A stretch of DNA of 64,000 bases from NCBI GenBank assembly GCA_017622845.1, contig JAGAQJ010000047.1, positions 62,001 through 126,000 of the forward strand, in the 5' to 3' direction. Shown here in pieces: positions 7,719-18,008 of this stretch; the first letter of the stretch is position 1; the number at the start of each line of letters is the position of its first letter. This DNA is from Lachnospiraceae bacterium. GTDB taxonomy: Bacteria; Bacillota; Clostridia; Lachnospirales; Lachnospiraceae. A program made the position numbers and the translations under genes. Under the pieces are notes generated by a model. The model saw only the letters and a program-made list of their open reading frames with translations. It did no database searches and had not been told where the DNA came from.

Positions 7719-9779
7719 TTATTTGTATTCGCTTATCTCGTAGAAGGTTACCATCATAATCATTGTGTCTGCGCGTTTTCCTATTATTTTAATCGTCAAT
7801 CGATACCAGATATCGTCCATCAGCTCATACTCTGTCGGCTCACAGAAATCACCCTTTACAAGCTTGGCAAATCTCATACTCAAAAGCTCCTGCTCTGCTT
7901 TGATTCTTCTGTTATGCTCCTCCTCGCTGATATCCTTATCAAACACAATATCATTATCATATCTCTTGTTAGACCTTAACAGTTCAAGCTTATCCTTTCG
8001 ATACTCATAAATTGCAATCGGAATATCCAGCATATCAAAAAAGAGGCTGACATTGGAACGGGTGTTCCACAGTTCATCCACAATGCTGCTGTTCTCATTT
8101 GTGCCGGACTTGAACTCCATCTCCTCTTCTCCGGCTACAAACCGCTCGTATTCTTCCACCGGCATCGGTTTTGCATAATAATAACCCTGCGCATACTCAC
8201 AGCCGATGCATTTCAGAAAATCCACCTGTTCAACGGTTTCAACGCCCTCAACAATTGACGGCAGATGAAGCCACTTCGCCATGCGGATGACAGAAGCAAG
8301 CACCTTCTCACCCTTCCCGTTAAACTCCTGACTCTGCTGAAGGAATTTCATATCTACCTTAAGATAATCCACTTCCATATCCTTCAATACATTCAGAGAA
8401 GAATATCCGCTTCCGAAATCGTCCATCATAATCTTAAACCCAAGCTGATGCAGCCTGCTCATCGTATTCATAACCAAATCCTGATCTTCCATAAACGCAC
8501 TCTCTGTCAGCTCCAGATTCAAAAGACCGGCAGGAATTTGAAATTCCGTTATCAGTTTCTTGAAAATCTCCACCAGATGGGGATTATAAATATTTACTCT
8601 TGATACATTGACGGATATCGGATTCGGTGTCTTCCCCTCATCAAGCCACTTTCGCAGAAGCCTGCACACATGACGCCACATATACTCATCGAGCCTGCCG
8701 ATGATGCCGTTGCGCTCATAGATTGGCACAAATTCCCCCGGAGACATCATTCCTTTTATTGGGTGTTTCCAGCGCACCAATGCTTCTGCCCCATAGGAAC
8801 GGTCTGTGACCAGATTAATCTTCGGCTGCAGATAAACCTCAAACTGCTCCTCATCAAGCGCCCGGTTCACTTCATTAATAATAAACTGCTCCTGACGCAT
8901 GTTCTCAATCATGCTGTCCTCATAATAGGAAATATTCCGGACAAATTTGCCCTTGCAGTTTTTTGCTGCGAGAAATGCCCTGTCATACATTTCCGACACA
9001 TCCATGCTGTAATCATCTATAACATATACACCGCAGGAAACCTTAATATTGTAATCTTTATTTACCTTTTTCATGTTAATCTGAACCGCATTCATCAAAA
9101 GCTCGATATTTTCCTCTTTATAAGGCATACACACTGCAAATACATCATTCTCCAGCCTGCCATACACAAAATTTTCAAATACAGACGACACTTTTCTCAG
9201 TTCGGCAGCGATGCTTTTGAGTACTTTGTCGCCTTCCTTAATGCCGTAAAAGTTATTAATCATCTTAAAGCGGTCAATATCAAACCTTAAAAAGGCAAAT
9301 GTCTCTCCTTCCACCTCAGAAAGGAGCTTTCGTACAGATTGATAAAATTTAAGCTTTGTATATAGCCCTGTAACAGCATCTCTCTCTGCCATAATCATGC
9401 GGCTTTTCTCTATGGCATTCCTGATACGGACATGCAGAAGAACCGGATTGTATGGCTTCATAACAAAGTCCCACACGCCGGACTCGAGACATTTCTGCTC
9501 GGAATGCCAGTCTTCATTGGAGGTCGTGACAATCACGGGAATATGATCGTACTCCTGGTGCTGTCTGAACTCATCCATAAACTGAAATCCGTCCATAACC
9601 GGCATAATTAAATCAAGCACTACCACTGCTATTTTGTCCAAATTAGCACCAAGAACTTCCAACGCTTCCTTTCCGTCAGAAGCCTCCAGCACATCAAATT
9701 CACCAGAAATTGCCTCACGCAGTTTTTTCTTTATTATTTCTTCATCATCAACAATTAATATTGTGTTTTTACTATACAT
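7719..9779 (-). CDS. Response regulator with degenerate GGDEF and apparently active EAL domain (c-di-GMP phosphodiesterase)
   Basis: 686 residues. REC domain (1-120) with phospho-acceptor Asp56; GGDEF-fold domain (about 135-290) whose signature reads RLEND in place of GGDEF, so cyclase activity is unlikely; EAL domain (about 300-545) with EALVRW, ELTES, DDFGSGYSSL, the DYLKVD lysine and IVEGVET, all expected metal and catalytic residues; then a roughly 120-residue PAS-like tail. It probably hydrolyses c-di-GMP under control of an unseen histidine kinase. The start at 9779 has GGAGG 13 bases upstream and places the REC domain at the N-terminus. It is monocistronic, with its own promoter. Confidence 0.9.
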   Translation of the reverse strand: MYSKNTILIVDDEEIIKKKLREAISGEFDVLEASDGKEALEVLGANLDKIAVVVLDLIMPVMDGFQFMDEFRQHQEYDHIPVIVTTSNEDWHSEQKCLESGVWDFVMKPYNPVLLHVRIRNAIEKSRMIMAERDAVTGLYTKLKFYQSVRKLLSEVEGETFAFLRFDIDRFKMINNFYGIKEGDKVLKSIAAELRKVSSVFENFVYGRLENDVFAVCMPYKEENIELLMNAVQINMKKVNKDYNIKVSCGVYVIDDYSMDVSEMYDRAFLAAKNCKGKFVRNISYYEDSMIENMRQEQFIINEVNRALDEEQFEVYLQPKINLVTDRSYGAEALVRWKHPIKGMMSPGEFVPIYERNGIIGRLDEYMWRHVCRLLRKWLDEGKTPNPISVNVSRVNIYNPHLVEIFKKLITEFQIPAGLLNLELTESAFMEDQDLVMNTMSRLHQLGFKIMMDDFGSGYSSLNVLKDMEVDYLKVDMKFLQQSQEFNGKGEKVLASVIRMAKWLHLPSIVEGVETVEQVDFLKCIGCEYAQGYYYAKPMPVEEYERFVAGEEEMEFKSGTNENSSIVDELWNTRSNVSLFFDMLDIPIAIYEYRKDKLELLRSNKRYDNDIVFDKDISEEEHNRRIKAEQELLSMRFAKLVKGDFCEPTEYELMDDIWYRLTIKIIGKRADTMIMMVTFYEISEYK

Positions 9780-9854
9780 TCCCGTATCAGTTCCTCCATA
9801 ACAACACAGCCCGGGCGGTATGCCGGGTGTGTCAGAATACACAGTCTCAATATC

Positions 9855-9884
9855 AGTCTACCGTTTTGGATATGCTTTTGTCAA
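9855..9884 (-). promoter_or_regulatory. Sigma-A promoter of the REC-GGDEF-EAL gene
   Basis: TTGACA (9879-9884), an 18-base spacer and TAGACT (9855-9860) on the minus strand, about 75 bases before the ATG. The leader includes a GC-rich stretch around 9811-9832 that can fold on itself. Confidence 0.7.
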
Positions 9885-9913
9885 TGTGTTCTGAGAATTT
9901 TGCATGATTAGGA

Positions 9914-10059
9914 GTTACAATTCAGCCTTTTATGCATTCTTATCCTGACGAAAACGGCAGATAGTATCCTGCCGTTTTCTGTTCAGTGAAACCATAAAAT
10001 GGAACAGTTGTCAGTACACAGAAGGGCGGCTAAAATAATCCATAAGGCTGAACTGTTAC
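9914..10059. mobile_element. Miniature inverted-repeat element (MITE) with 8-bp target duplication, IS66-like ends
   Basis: Terminal inverted repeats of 16 bp lie at 9914-9929 (GTTACAATTCAGCCTT) and 10044-10059 (reverse complement GTAACAGTTCAGCCTT), matching at 14 of 16 positions. They are flanked directly by an 8-bp direct repeat GATTAGGA at 9906-9913 and 10060-10067, the expected target-site duplication. The 146-bp element has no ORF of useful size; its centre is a hairpin (9951-9978). The right tip begins GTAA and the duplication is 8 bp, both features I associate with the IS66 family. It sits 13 bases after the copA stop and may supply its terminator. Confidence 0.75.
9951..9978 (-). terminator. 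Terminator-like hairpin after copA, inside the MITE
   Basis: Perfect 10-bp inverted repeat AAAACGGCAG / CTGCCGTTTT with an 8-base loop. The stem ends in TTTT in both orientations, so it could act on either strand. It is the first strong hairpin after copA. Confidence 0.6.
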
Positions 10060-10072
10060 GATTAGGACGGTT

Positions 10073-10282
10073 TTATTCCACTGACAGCACTTTGTAATCC
10101 TGCTCCTCCACTGCCTTTGTAAGCGCTTCATCAGAAATTTCTGCAGTTAAGGTAACAACTGCAGTTCCATTCTCATGGCTTACCACTGCCTCGGATACCT
10201 GCTCCAGCGCCTCAAGGCATTTCTTTACTCTTGCCTCGCAGTGTCCGCACATCATTCCTTCGATTTTCATTGTCTTTGTCAT
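10073..10282 (-). CDS. Probable free CopZ-like copper chaperone from an internal in-frame start within copA
   Basis: Inside copA, ATG at 10282 begins [19 protein letters not shown], a complete 69-residue HMA chaperone with GMMCGHC. A perfect GGAGG (10291-10295) lies 8 bases before it, stronger than most starts in the window. The sequence between the last CopA helix and this ATG ([18 protein letters not shown]) looks like a former 3' end plus intergenic sequence that has become open. The cell would then make both the fused pump and a soluble Cu(I) chaperone. Translation from this start is inferred. Confidence 0.65.
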   Translation of the reverse strand: MTKTMKIEGMMCGHCEARVKKCLEALEQVSEAVVSHENGTAVVTLTAEISDEALTKAVEEQDYKVLSVE

Positions 10283-12643
10283 TTTTTCTTCCTCCATATT
10301 TGTTTGTTGATTGTTCCTATTATCAGTCTTATAAACAATTGTTGTTTGAAGACTGTTTTTTCTTATTTTGTCACGTTTTGTACTGTAAATGTCCGCCATA
10401 TTCAGTCTCAGGGCATTTGTCACCACGCAAAAGCTCGACAAACTCATTGCTGCTGCTCCGAACATCGGGTTAAGCTGCCAGCCAAACAACGGTATCCACA
10501 CACCTGCTGCAAGCGGGATTCCTATAATATTATAAAAGAATGCCCAGAAAAGGTTTTCGTGGATATTCCGAAGCGTCCTGCGGCTTAACCGAATCGCGGC
10601 AGGCACATCTTTCAGGCGGCTTTTCATCAGCACCACATCGGCTGCATCAATCGCAATGTCCGTGCCGGCACCAATCGCAATGCCAATATCCGCTCTTGTC
10701 AGGGCAGGCGCATCATTAATGCCGTCGCCGACCATCGCTACCTTTCCTTTCTCCCTGAGTGTCCTTATGACACTTTCTTTTCCATCCGGAAGCACACCGG
10801 CAATCACCTCATTGACCCCTGCCTGTGCGCCGATTGCACGCGCGGTACGCTCATTATCTCCCGTGAGCATTACCACATGGATTCCCATGTTTTGAAGTTC
10901 CTCTACTGCCTGTCTGCTGTCCTCTTTTATGACATCTGCCACGGCAATAATTCCAATAAGCGTGTCGCCTGCAAAAAATAGAGGTGTTTTTCCTTCCTCC
11001 GCCAGCCGTTCCGACGCTTGCATCAGGGAACGCGGTATCGTAAGCTGTTCACCGATGAACTTTGCATTTCCTCCATAATACCGTTTTCCGTCCAGTACAG
11101 CCGTAAGCCCGTTGCCTGCAAGCGCTTTAAAATCAGATACCATGTCAAATGAGTCTATCTGTCCGGCATCAAGCTGCCCGGCATAATCGTTGACAGCTTT
11201 TGCAAGCGGATGCTCGCTTTTTTGCTCCAAGGCGTAAGCTATGCTGATAAGCTCCTTTTCCGATATGCCCTGGGCTGGTATGATATCTGTCACCTTCGGT
11301 TCCCCGCTTGTGATGGTTCCCGTCTTGTCAAGCGCCACAATTGATACCTTGCCCGTCTCCTCCAAGGATACTGCTGTCTTGAACATAATGCCGTTTTTAG
11401 CGCCTACACCGTTTCCAACCATAATTGCTACCGGCGTGGCAAGTCCCAAAGCACAAGGGCAGCTTATCACCAGTACCGAAATTCCTCTGGCAAGTGCAAA
11501 TCCGATTGTCTGACCTGCTGCAAGCCAAATCACGATTGTGACAACTGCTATCACTATGACGGTCGGCACAAATACCCCTGACACCTTATCTGCCACCTTT
11601 GCGATCGGGGCCTTGGTAGCAGCCGCATCACTCACCATCTTAATAATCTGTGACAGAGTCGTATCCTCACCGACTCTTGCTGCCCTGCATCGGATAAAGC
11701 CTGACTGATTGACTGTAGCTGCCGACACTTTATCCCCTGCCTGCTTGTCAACCGGAATACTTTCTCCTGTAAGAGCCGACTCATTTACCACACTCACTCC
11801 TTCAAGCACAACCCCATCAACCGGAATACTCTCCCCCGGTCTTACCACAAACACATCATTGACTGCTACCTCCTCAACAGGAACCTCCACTTCCTTGCCA
11901 TCGCGCACAAGAGTGGCTGTCTTTGGCGCAATTTTCATCAAGCCCTTCAATGCATCTGTTGTCTTTCCTTTTGAGCGTGCCTCCAGCATTTTTCCAACGG
12001 TAATCAGTGTCAGTATCATCGCTGCAGACTCAAAATAAAACTCATGCATATAACTCATAACTGCCATATCATCACCCTTTAACTGGGCGTCGGTCATGGC
12101 AAAAAGTGCATAAGTACTGTACACAAATGCTGCCGTAGACCCAAGCGCCACAAGCGTATCCATATTGGGCGCCTTATGCAGCAGGCTCTTAAAACCGCTG
12201 ATAAAAAACTTCTGGTTGATAACCATAACTACGATTGTCAGTAAAAGCTGTATCAGTCCCATTGCAATATGATTCTGCTCCAATGCTGACGGAACAGGAA
12301 AGCCCCACATCATATGTCCCATTGAAAAATACATCAAAACAACCAGAAACCCCACAGAATACCACAACCTTTTTTTCAGCAGCGGCGTTTCCTTATCCTT
12401 CAGCAGTTCCTCCTGCTCTGTCTGCCGACTTCCCTTTGCAGTACTGCCCTTGATGGCAGCTCCATACCCAGCCTCTTCCACAGCTCTTATGATATCTGCT
12501 GATGAAGCTGTTCCCTCGACACCCATGGAATTTGTCAGAAGGCTTACTGAACAGGAGCTTACGCCCTCTACCTTTGACACTGCCTTCTCTACTCTGGCAC
12601 TGCAGGCAGCACAGCTCATGCCTGTTACTGTATACTGTTCCAT
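10073..12643 (-). CDS. copA: Cu(I)-exporting P1B-type ATPase with N- and C-terminal HMA domains
   Basis: 856 residues. Copper efflux pump of the inner membrane. N-terminal HMA domain with GMSCAACS (Cys11, Cys14); eight predicted membrane helices; the CPC copper-site motif in [11 protein letters not shown]; phosphorylation motif DKTGT; SEHPLA with the P1B HP motif; [10 protein letters not shown]; and late helices carrying FFYN and the MSLSS segment typical of Cu(I) pumps. Unusually, a second complete HMA domain follows the last helix (residues 788-856, Cys799 and Cys802). It is the last gene of the csoR operon, 24 bases after the small HMA protein. See the separate entry for internal translation of the C-terminal domain. 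Confidence 0.95.
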   Translation of the reverse strand: MEQYTVTGMSCAACSARVEKAVSKVEGVSSCSVSLLTNSMGVEGTASSADIIRAVEEAGYGAAIKGSTAKGSRQTEQEELLKDKETPLLKKRLWYSVGFLVVLMYFSMGHMMWGFPVPSALEQNHIAMGLIQLLLTIVVMVINQKFFISGFKSLLHKAPNMDTLVALGSTAAFVYSTYALFAMTDAQLKGDDMAVMSYMHEFYFESAAMILTLITVGKMLEARSKGKTTDALKGLMKIAPKTATLVRDGKEVEVPVEEVAVNDVFVVRPGESIPVDGVVLEGVSVVNESALTGESIPVDKQAGDKVSAATVNQSGFIRCRAARVGEDTTLSQIIKMVSDAAATKAPIAKVADKVSGVFVPTVIVIAVVTIVIWLAAGQTIGFALARGISVLVISCPCALGLATPVAIMVGNGVGAKNGIMFKTAVSLEETGKVSIVALDKTGTITSGEPKVTDIIPAQGISEKELISIAYALEQKSEHPLAKAVNDYAGQLDAGQIDSFDMVSDFKALAGNGLTAVLDGKRYYGGNAKFIGEQLTIPRSLMQASERLAEEGKTPLFFAGDTLIGIIAVADVIKEDSRQAVEELQNMGIHVVMLTGDNERTARAIGAQAGVNEVIAGVLPDGKESVIRTLREKGKVAMVGDGINDAPALTRADIGIAIGAGTDIAIDAADVVLMKSRLKDVPAAIRLSRRTLRNIHENLFWAFFYNIIGIPLAAGVWIPLFGWQLNPMFGAAAMSLSSFCVVTNALRLNMADIYSTKRDKIRKNSLQTTIVYKTDNRNNQQTNMEEEKMTKTMKIEGMMCGHCEARVKKCLEALEQVSEAVVSHENGTAVVTLTAEISDEALTKAVEEQDYKVLSVE

Positions 12644-12667
12644 CTTGTCCCTCTTCTCCTTCCTGTA

Positions 12668-13030
12668 TTACAATTCCTTTATCTCCAACACCTTAAAATC
12701 CAGCCGCTCTACGGCAATTCTAAGCTCTTCATCTGATATTTCCCGATCCATGGACACGATGCACTGCTTCTTTTTGAGATTAACATCTGCGGCCGCCCCT
12801 TCAATTTTATTAATAGAGCGCTCAATGCTGTTTTTACAATTCTCACAGTGCATTCCTTCTATCTGAATCATCTTCTGTTTGACCACATTTCCGTCAAGCT
12901 CCTTATGCTCGGCTATGGCAGTGCCGCCTCCGCCGCAGCAGCCTCCTTCGCCTTTGCTGTGCTTTATCGTTCCTCTGATTGCAAAGATAACAATAACTGC
13001 TAATATCGCTATAATAATTACGTTTCCCAT
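12668..13030 (-). CDS. Membrane-anchored Cys-rich protein with C-terminal HMA domain
   Basis: 120 residues. One N-terminal membrane helix (residues 3-19, MGNVIIIAILAVIVIFAI), a Gly/Cys patch GGCCGGGG like the small FeoB-associated Cys-rich membrane proteins, then an HMA domain (about 52-118) with GMHCENCKNS as the metal-binding CxxC. It is probably a membrane-tethered Cu(I) chaperone that hands metal to CopA. It lies between csoR and copA with short gaps (55 and 24 bases). The ATG has an AAGGAG Shine-Dalgarno. Confidence 0.8.
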   Translation of the reverse strand: MGNVIIIAILAVIVIFAIRGTIKHSKGEGGCCGGGGTAIAEHKELDGNVVKQKMIQIEGMHCENCKNSIERSINKIEGAAADVNLKKKQCIVSMDREISDEELRIAVERLDFKVLEIKEL

Positions 13031-13085
13031 TTCTTCTCCTTTTATTTCAAATTCAAAAGCTGTCTAAACAGCAACATTGAAACTG

Positions 13086-13424
13086 CTACTTCATCAGCTT
13101 TTTGATTGTAGCTATCAACTCGTCTACAGTTTCTTCCCTGCCATCCCTGATATCCTGTGTCACACAGGTTTTGATGTGGTCTGCCAGAAGTACTCTGTTA
13201 AAGCTGTTGAGCGCTGCATTCACTGCTGCTACCTGTATCAGGATGTCCGTACAGTAAGCATCCTTTTCCACCATGCCCTTAATTCCGCGAATCTGTCCTT
13301 CTATGCGGCTCAGTCTGTTAATCATGTCCCTGTGTTCCTTTTCGGAACGCTCCTTTGTCTTTTGCTTACAATGCTCACACATTGCATTATTATTATCATT
13401 TATTTCCTGCTGTTCTGCCATCAT
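13086..13424 (-). CDS. csoR: Copper-sensing repressor CsoR
   Basis: 112 residues, all-helical CsoR/RcnR family. The expected Cu(I) ligands are present as Cys58 (DAYCTDIL), His83 and Cys87 (DHIKTC), the C-H-C pattern of CsoR; the region RLSRIEGQIRGIKGMVE is diagnostic. An extra N-terminal CEHC (Cys16, Cys19) is outside the core. CsoR binds promoter DNA when copper-free and releases it on Cu(I) binding, so it should control its own operon. Two adjacent ATGs (13424, 13421) follow a GGAGG. Confidence 0.93.
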   Translation of the reverse strand: MMAEQQEINDNNNAMCEHCKQKTKERSEKEHRDMINRLSRIEGQIRGIKGMVEKDAYCTDILIQVAAVNAALNSFNRVLLADHIKTCVTQDIRDGREETVDELIATIKKLMK

Positions 13425-13457
13425 GCATTCCTCCTTCTATCAGTGTTATTTTTCTAT

Positions 13458-13486
13458 ATACTATACCCGTGTACGGTATTTGTCAA
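13458..13486 (-). promoter_or_regulatory. csoR-copA operon promoter with palindromic CsoR-like operator in the spacer
   Basis: On the minus strand TTGACA (13481-13486), a 17-base spacer and TAGTAT (13458-13463). The spacer holds the near-palindrome ATACCGTACACGGGTAT (about 13463-13479), with GTA-rich and CCG/GGG half-sites of the kind CsoR binds. Repressor binding there would occlude RNA polymerase. The link to CsoR is inferred from position and symmetry. Confidence 0.75.
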
Positions 13487-13496
13487 GATAAAATGA

Positions 13497-13528
13497 AAAA
13501 GAAAAAGTGCAGCCCATCCGGACTACAC
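13497..13528 (-). terminator. Terminator overlapping the stop codon of the HD-GYP gene
   Basis: On the minus strand GTGTAGTCC-ggat-GGGCTGCAC pairs fully if G-U pairs are allowed and runs into TTTTTCTTTTTC. The TAG stop codon lies within the 5' arm. It ends only ten bases before the -35 box of the csoR promoter. Confidence 0.7.
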
Positions 13529-14608
13529 CTCTCTTGATACATTTTCCATCTTTTCCCTTGCATTCTGAAAGCATTCCATAAGCTTTGGCGAAAATGCTCC
13601 GCAATCTCCATTGATAATCATGTGAAATGCCTGCTCCTTTGTAAATGCTTTTTTATAGCAGCGTTCACTAATCAGCGCATCATATACATCTGCAACTGAT
13701 ACAATCTGTGCTGAGATGGGAATATCATCTCCTGCCAGCTTATCGGGATATCCTCTGCCGTCAAAGCGCTCGTGGTGATGCCTGCAAATCTCATAAGCAT
13801 AAGATTTGTAAGTCTCATCCCACACACCTTCAATGTTGTCAAGCATCTCACACCCCTTAACAGTATGCGATTTCATATAGTCAAATTCTTCCTCTGTAAG
13901 CTTTCCGGGCTTGAGCAGAATACTGTCCGGTATCATAATTTTTCCAATATCATGCATAGCGCTTGCTGATTCTATAATGCGCACCTTTTCTTCCGTAAGC
14001 TGATATTCCGGATAACGCTTCATCATTTCTCTTGCTAAAATTCCGGTATAGGACTTTACACGTTTTACATGCTCACCGCTCTCAAGATTCCTGCTCTCCA
14101 CGACCTCCGCCAAAATATCCGTAATCTTTTCATTACGTTTCTTCAGTTCCTCTGCTTGTCTGCAAATCACATCATACTGACTCTTGAGCGCTCTTGTCTG
14201 AAGCGCCACCTGCTCCTCAAGATTATTTCGATATTGAAACAGGTCTACAATATTGTTGACCCGCCTGATAACCATAGAATTATCGAAGGGCTTCTTAATA
14301 AAATCCGAAACGCCGCAGTCAAAGCACCTTCGTTCCACGTCTACTGAATGTTCACCGCTTATGACAAGCACAGGCATATATTTCAGATATCCTTTCTCTT
14401 CCATAAATGCCAATACGCTATAACCGTCCATAACCGGCATAATCAAGTCCAGTAAAATCACGCATATTTCATCTTTATGCTGCTCAATCATTTCGATTCC
14501 CCTGCAGCCGTCTTCTGCCATAAGAATCGCATAATTATCCTTTAATATCTCAGCCAGCATTTCACGATTAAACTCTGCATCATCAATAATTAATACCTTA
14601 TCCCTCAC
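13523..14608 (-). CDS. Response regulator with HD-GYP c-di-GMP phosphodiesterase output
   Basis: 361 residues. REC domain (1-120) with Asp54 in VILLDLIMP; a coiled-coil linker (about 125-165); HD-GYP domain (about 165-350) with the metal dyad HD at 219-220, HHHERFDGRGYP at 277-288, and other conserved positions (KIMIPDSILLKPGKL). HD-GYP proteins hydrolyse c-di-GMP, often to GMP, and affect motility. The start is GTG, with AAGGGG upstream. It is a single gene without a neighbouring histidine kinase. Confidence 0.92.
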   Translation of the reverse strand: MRDKVLIIDDAEFNREMLAEILKDNYAILMAEDGCRGIEMIEQHKDEICVILLDLIMPVMDGYSVLAFMEEKGYLKYMPVLVISGEHSVDVERRCFDCGVSDFIKKPFDNSMVIRRVNNIVDLFQYRNNLEEQVALQTRALKSQYDVICRQAEELKKRNEKITDILAEVVESRNLESGEHVKRVKSYTGILAREMMKRYPEYQLTEEKVRIIESASAMHDIGKIMIPDSILLKPGKLTEEEFDYMKSHTVKGCEMLDNIEGVWDETYKSYAYEICRHHHERFDGRGYPDKLAGDDIPISAQIVSVADVYDALISERCYKKAFTKEQAFHMIINGDCGAFSPKLMECFQNAREKMENVSREV

Positions 14609-14783
14609 TTTAGTTGTATCCCCTTATATTTACTTCACAAATCAGCAGCGATTCAGTACCTTCATAGTTAAAGGCATAAAACCGTACAAAAAAACTATAT
14701 TTTTTGCGGAAATCACCGCAAGAGCAAATCCCTGTGCTGAACAGCTGCACAAATTATTACAATTCCATCACATCATAATAAGT

Positions 14784-15941
14784 CTATTTCAGTAAATTCT
14801 CTGCAAGCTCCTCAAGCTGAGGAATATTTTCTGCCTTCATTGCAGATTTTATGGTGACTATCGGGTCTGCAAGAACTAAATTCTTTGTTCCCTCAAGCAT
14901 TGCTTTCATCGTTCTTGCTGCTGTAGGCGCCCATGAACCGTTTTCCAGCAATCCTACAGTACGATTTCTGTAGTTTTTTGACTTGAGCTTATTGATAAAG
15001 CTTTCCATAGGCGGAAATACCCCTGCATCATAAGAAGAGGCTGCAAGCACAAGGCGGCTGTACCGGAACGCATCCTCCACAGCCTCATGCATATCATCAC
15101 GGCAAAGGTCTGTAAGGACAACTTTCTTAGCTCCTTTTGATTCAAGAATTTCTTTTAACTTTTCTGCCGCCTTCATTGTGTTTCCGTGAATTGATGCACA
15201 CGCAATCAGCACACCCTCGTCTTCCGGCTCATCACTGCTCCAAATTTTATACTTCTCTATATAATATGGAAGATTTTCTGATAGTACCGGTCCATGGAGC
15301 GGACATATAATATCAACCGCTAGGCCCGCTACTTTTTGCAGCAAAGCCTGCACCTGCATTCCGTATTTTCCGCAGATATTGATAAAATATCTTCTTGCCT
15401 CGCAAGTCCATTCCTCATCTGCATCACGTGTTCCGAATTTTCCAAAGCCGTCTGCACTGAACAGGATTTTTTCTGACTGTTCATAGGTTACCATAACTTC
15501 CGGCCAGTGTACCATCGGCGCCATCATAAACTGCAATGTATGTCTGCCAAGCGAGAGCGTATCTCCCTCCTTTACCAGAATTGTTTTGCCTTCTATATCC
15601 ACATCATAAAATTGTGTAAGCATCGGAAAAGTCTTTGCATTTCCCACAAGCTTCATATCGGGATAAAGCTCCATCAGCTCTAAGATACTTCCGCCATGGT
15701 CAGGCTCCATATGCTGAATCACCAGATAATCTACTGTTCTGCCATTTAAAGCTTCCTTCAGATTTGCCAGCCATTCCCTGGTTGCCCTTGGGTCTACAGT
15801 GTCCATAACTGCAGCCTTCTCATCCAATATAACATAGGAATTATATGCCATTCCCTTCTCTAATCGGTACTGGCTTTCAAAAAGCGTTATTTCTCTGTCA
15901 TTCACGCCAATGTTGAGGATAGAATCTGTTACTTTTTCCAT
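14784..15941 (-). CDS. A-type flavodiiron protein (FprA family)
   Basis: 385 residues from the ATG at 15941 (an upstream in-frame TTG at 15977 lacks a ribosome-binding site). The N-terminal metallo-beta-lactamase fold holds the diiron ligands HMEPDH (His77, Glu79, Asp81, His82), then His in VHWPE, Asp in FSADG and His in CPLHGP. The C-terminal flavodoxin domain (from about 240) has the FMN loop ASIHGNT. Such proteins reduce O2 to water and/or NO to N2O in the cytosol of anaerobes; the specificity cannot be read here. It lies downstream of the atp operon but has its own promoter. Confidence 0.93.
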   Translation of the reverse strand: MEKVTDSILNIGVNDREITLFESQYRLEKGMAYNSYVILDEKAAVMDTVDPRATREWLANLKEALNGRTVDYLVIQHMEPDHGGSILELMELYPDMKLVGNAKTFPMLTQFYDVDIEGKTILVKEGDTLSLGRHTLQFMMAPMVHWPEVMVTYEQSEKILFSADGFGKFGTRDADEEWTCEARRYFINICGKYGMQVQALLQKVAGLAVDIICPLHGPVLSENLPYYIEKYKIWSSDEPEDEGVLIACASIHGNTMKAAEKLKEILESKGAKKVVLTDLCRDDMHEAVEDAFRYSRLVLAASSYDAGVFPPMESFINKLKSKNYRNRTVGLLENGSWAPTAARTMKAMLEGTKNLVLADPIVTIKSAMKAENIPQLEELAENLLK

Positions 15942-16034
15942 CTTCCGTAAATCTCCTTTCAAATTGATGTATCCCAATCACTGTCTGTCAGACTTTCTCA
16001 TAATCTGAATGACGACGAGTACAATATATTGAAA

Positions 16035-16064
16035 ATTATAACATATCATGTCGCCTTTATGCAA
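16035..16064 (-). promoter_or_regulatory. Sigma-A promoter of the flavodiiron gene
   Basis: TTGCAT (16059-16064), an 18-base spacer and a perfect TATAAT (16035-16040) on the minus strand, about 90 bases before the ATG. Confidence 0.7.
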
Positions 16065-16107
16065 TACTATGAGATTAGTTATACGGAAAAAGAGAGGAAG
16101 CCGCCAC

Positions 16108-16144
16108 AAAAAAGCCACCGGATACCCAAAAAGCATCCAGTGGC
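16108..16144 (-). terminator. Terminator of the atp operon
   Basis: On the minus strand GCCACTGGAT / ATCCGGTGGC (one G-U pair) is followed by TTTTTTG, 8 bases after the atpC stop. Confidence 0.85.
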
Positions 16145-16151
16145 TTGCAAT

Positions 16152-16568
16152 TTATTTGATTTCATGCACATGCCTTCTCTTTAAGCGGTACATCGCTCTG
16201 GCAAGAGATGCCTGTGACACATGATACTCCTGTATACTCTGCTTCTGACGAAGCTGCTCCTGCGCTCTCTCAAGAGCTTCCTGCGCACGCACCTCATCAA
16301 TATCCTCCGGTCTTTCAGCAGTGTCTACCATAACAGTCACCCGGTTATGTGCGACATGTACGAAGCCGATTCCAACGACTGCCTTTCTCCACGCATCACT
16401 GTCCGGCTCCCTGAAACGAAGTTCCCCGACAGTAATGGCAACTACCATGTTCTGATGATGCGCCATCACTGCAAGCTCTCCGTCAAGCGCCGGAACAATA
16501 AGGCATTCACATCTGCCGTCATAGAAAACCTTATCGCTGGCTATCACTTTAAGGTTGAACGAATTCAT
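16152..16568 (-). CDS. atpC: ATP synthase epsilon subunit
   Basis: 138 residues. N-terminal beta-sandwich (1-85) with the typical opening FNLKVIASDKVFYDGRCE and LIVPALDGELAVMAHH, then a two-helix C-terminal domain that can inhibit ATP hydrolysis. Part of the central stalk of F1. Last gene of the operon, 18 bases after atpD. Confidence 0.97.
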   Translation of the reverse strand: MNSFNLKVIASDKVFYDGRCECLIVPALDGELAVMAHHQNMVVAITVGELRFREPDSDAWRKAVVGIGFVHVAHNRVTVMVDTAERPEDIDEVRAQEALERAQEQLRQKQSIQEYHVSQASLARAMYRLKRRHVHEIK

Positions 16569-16586
16569 CTTTTCACCCTCCTTAAA

Positions 16587-17981
<1,395 letters not shown>

Positions 17982-18008
17982 TCATGTCCCTCCTTTTTGC
18001 CGCAAATA

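Noticed and set aside
9100..9400. Active diguanylate cyclase
   Set aside because: The catalytic signature reads RLEND, not GGDEF.
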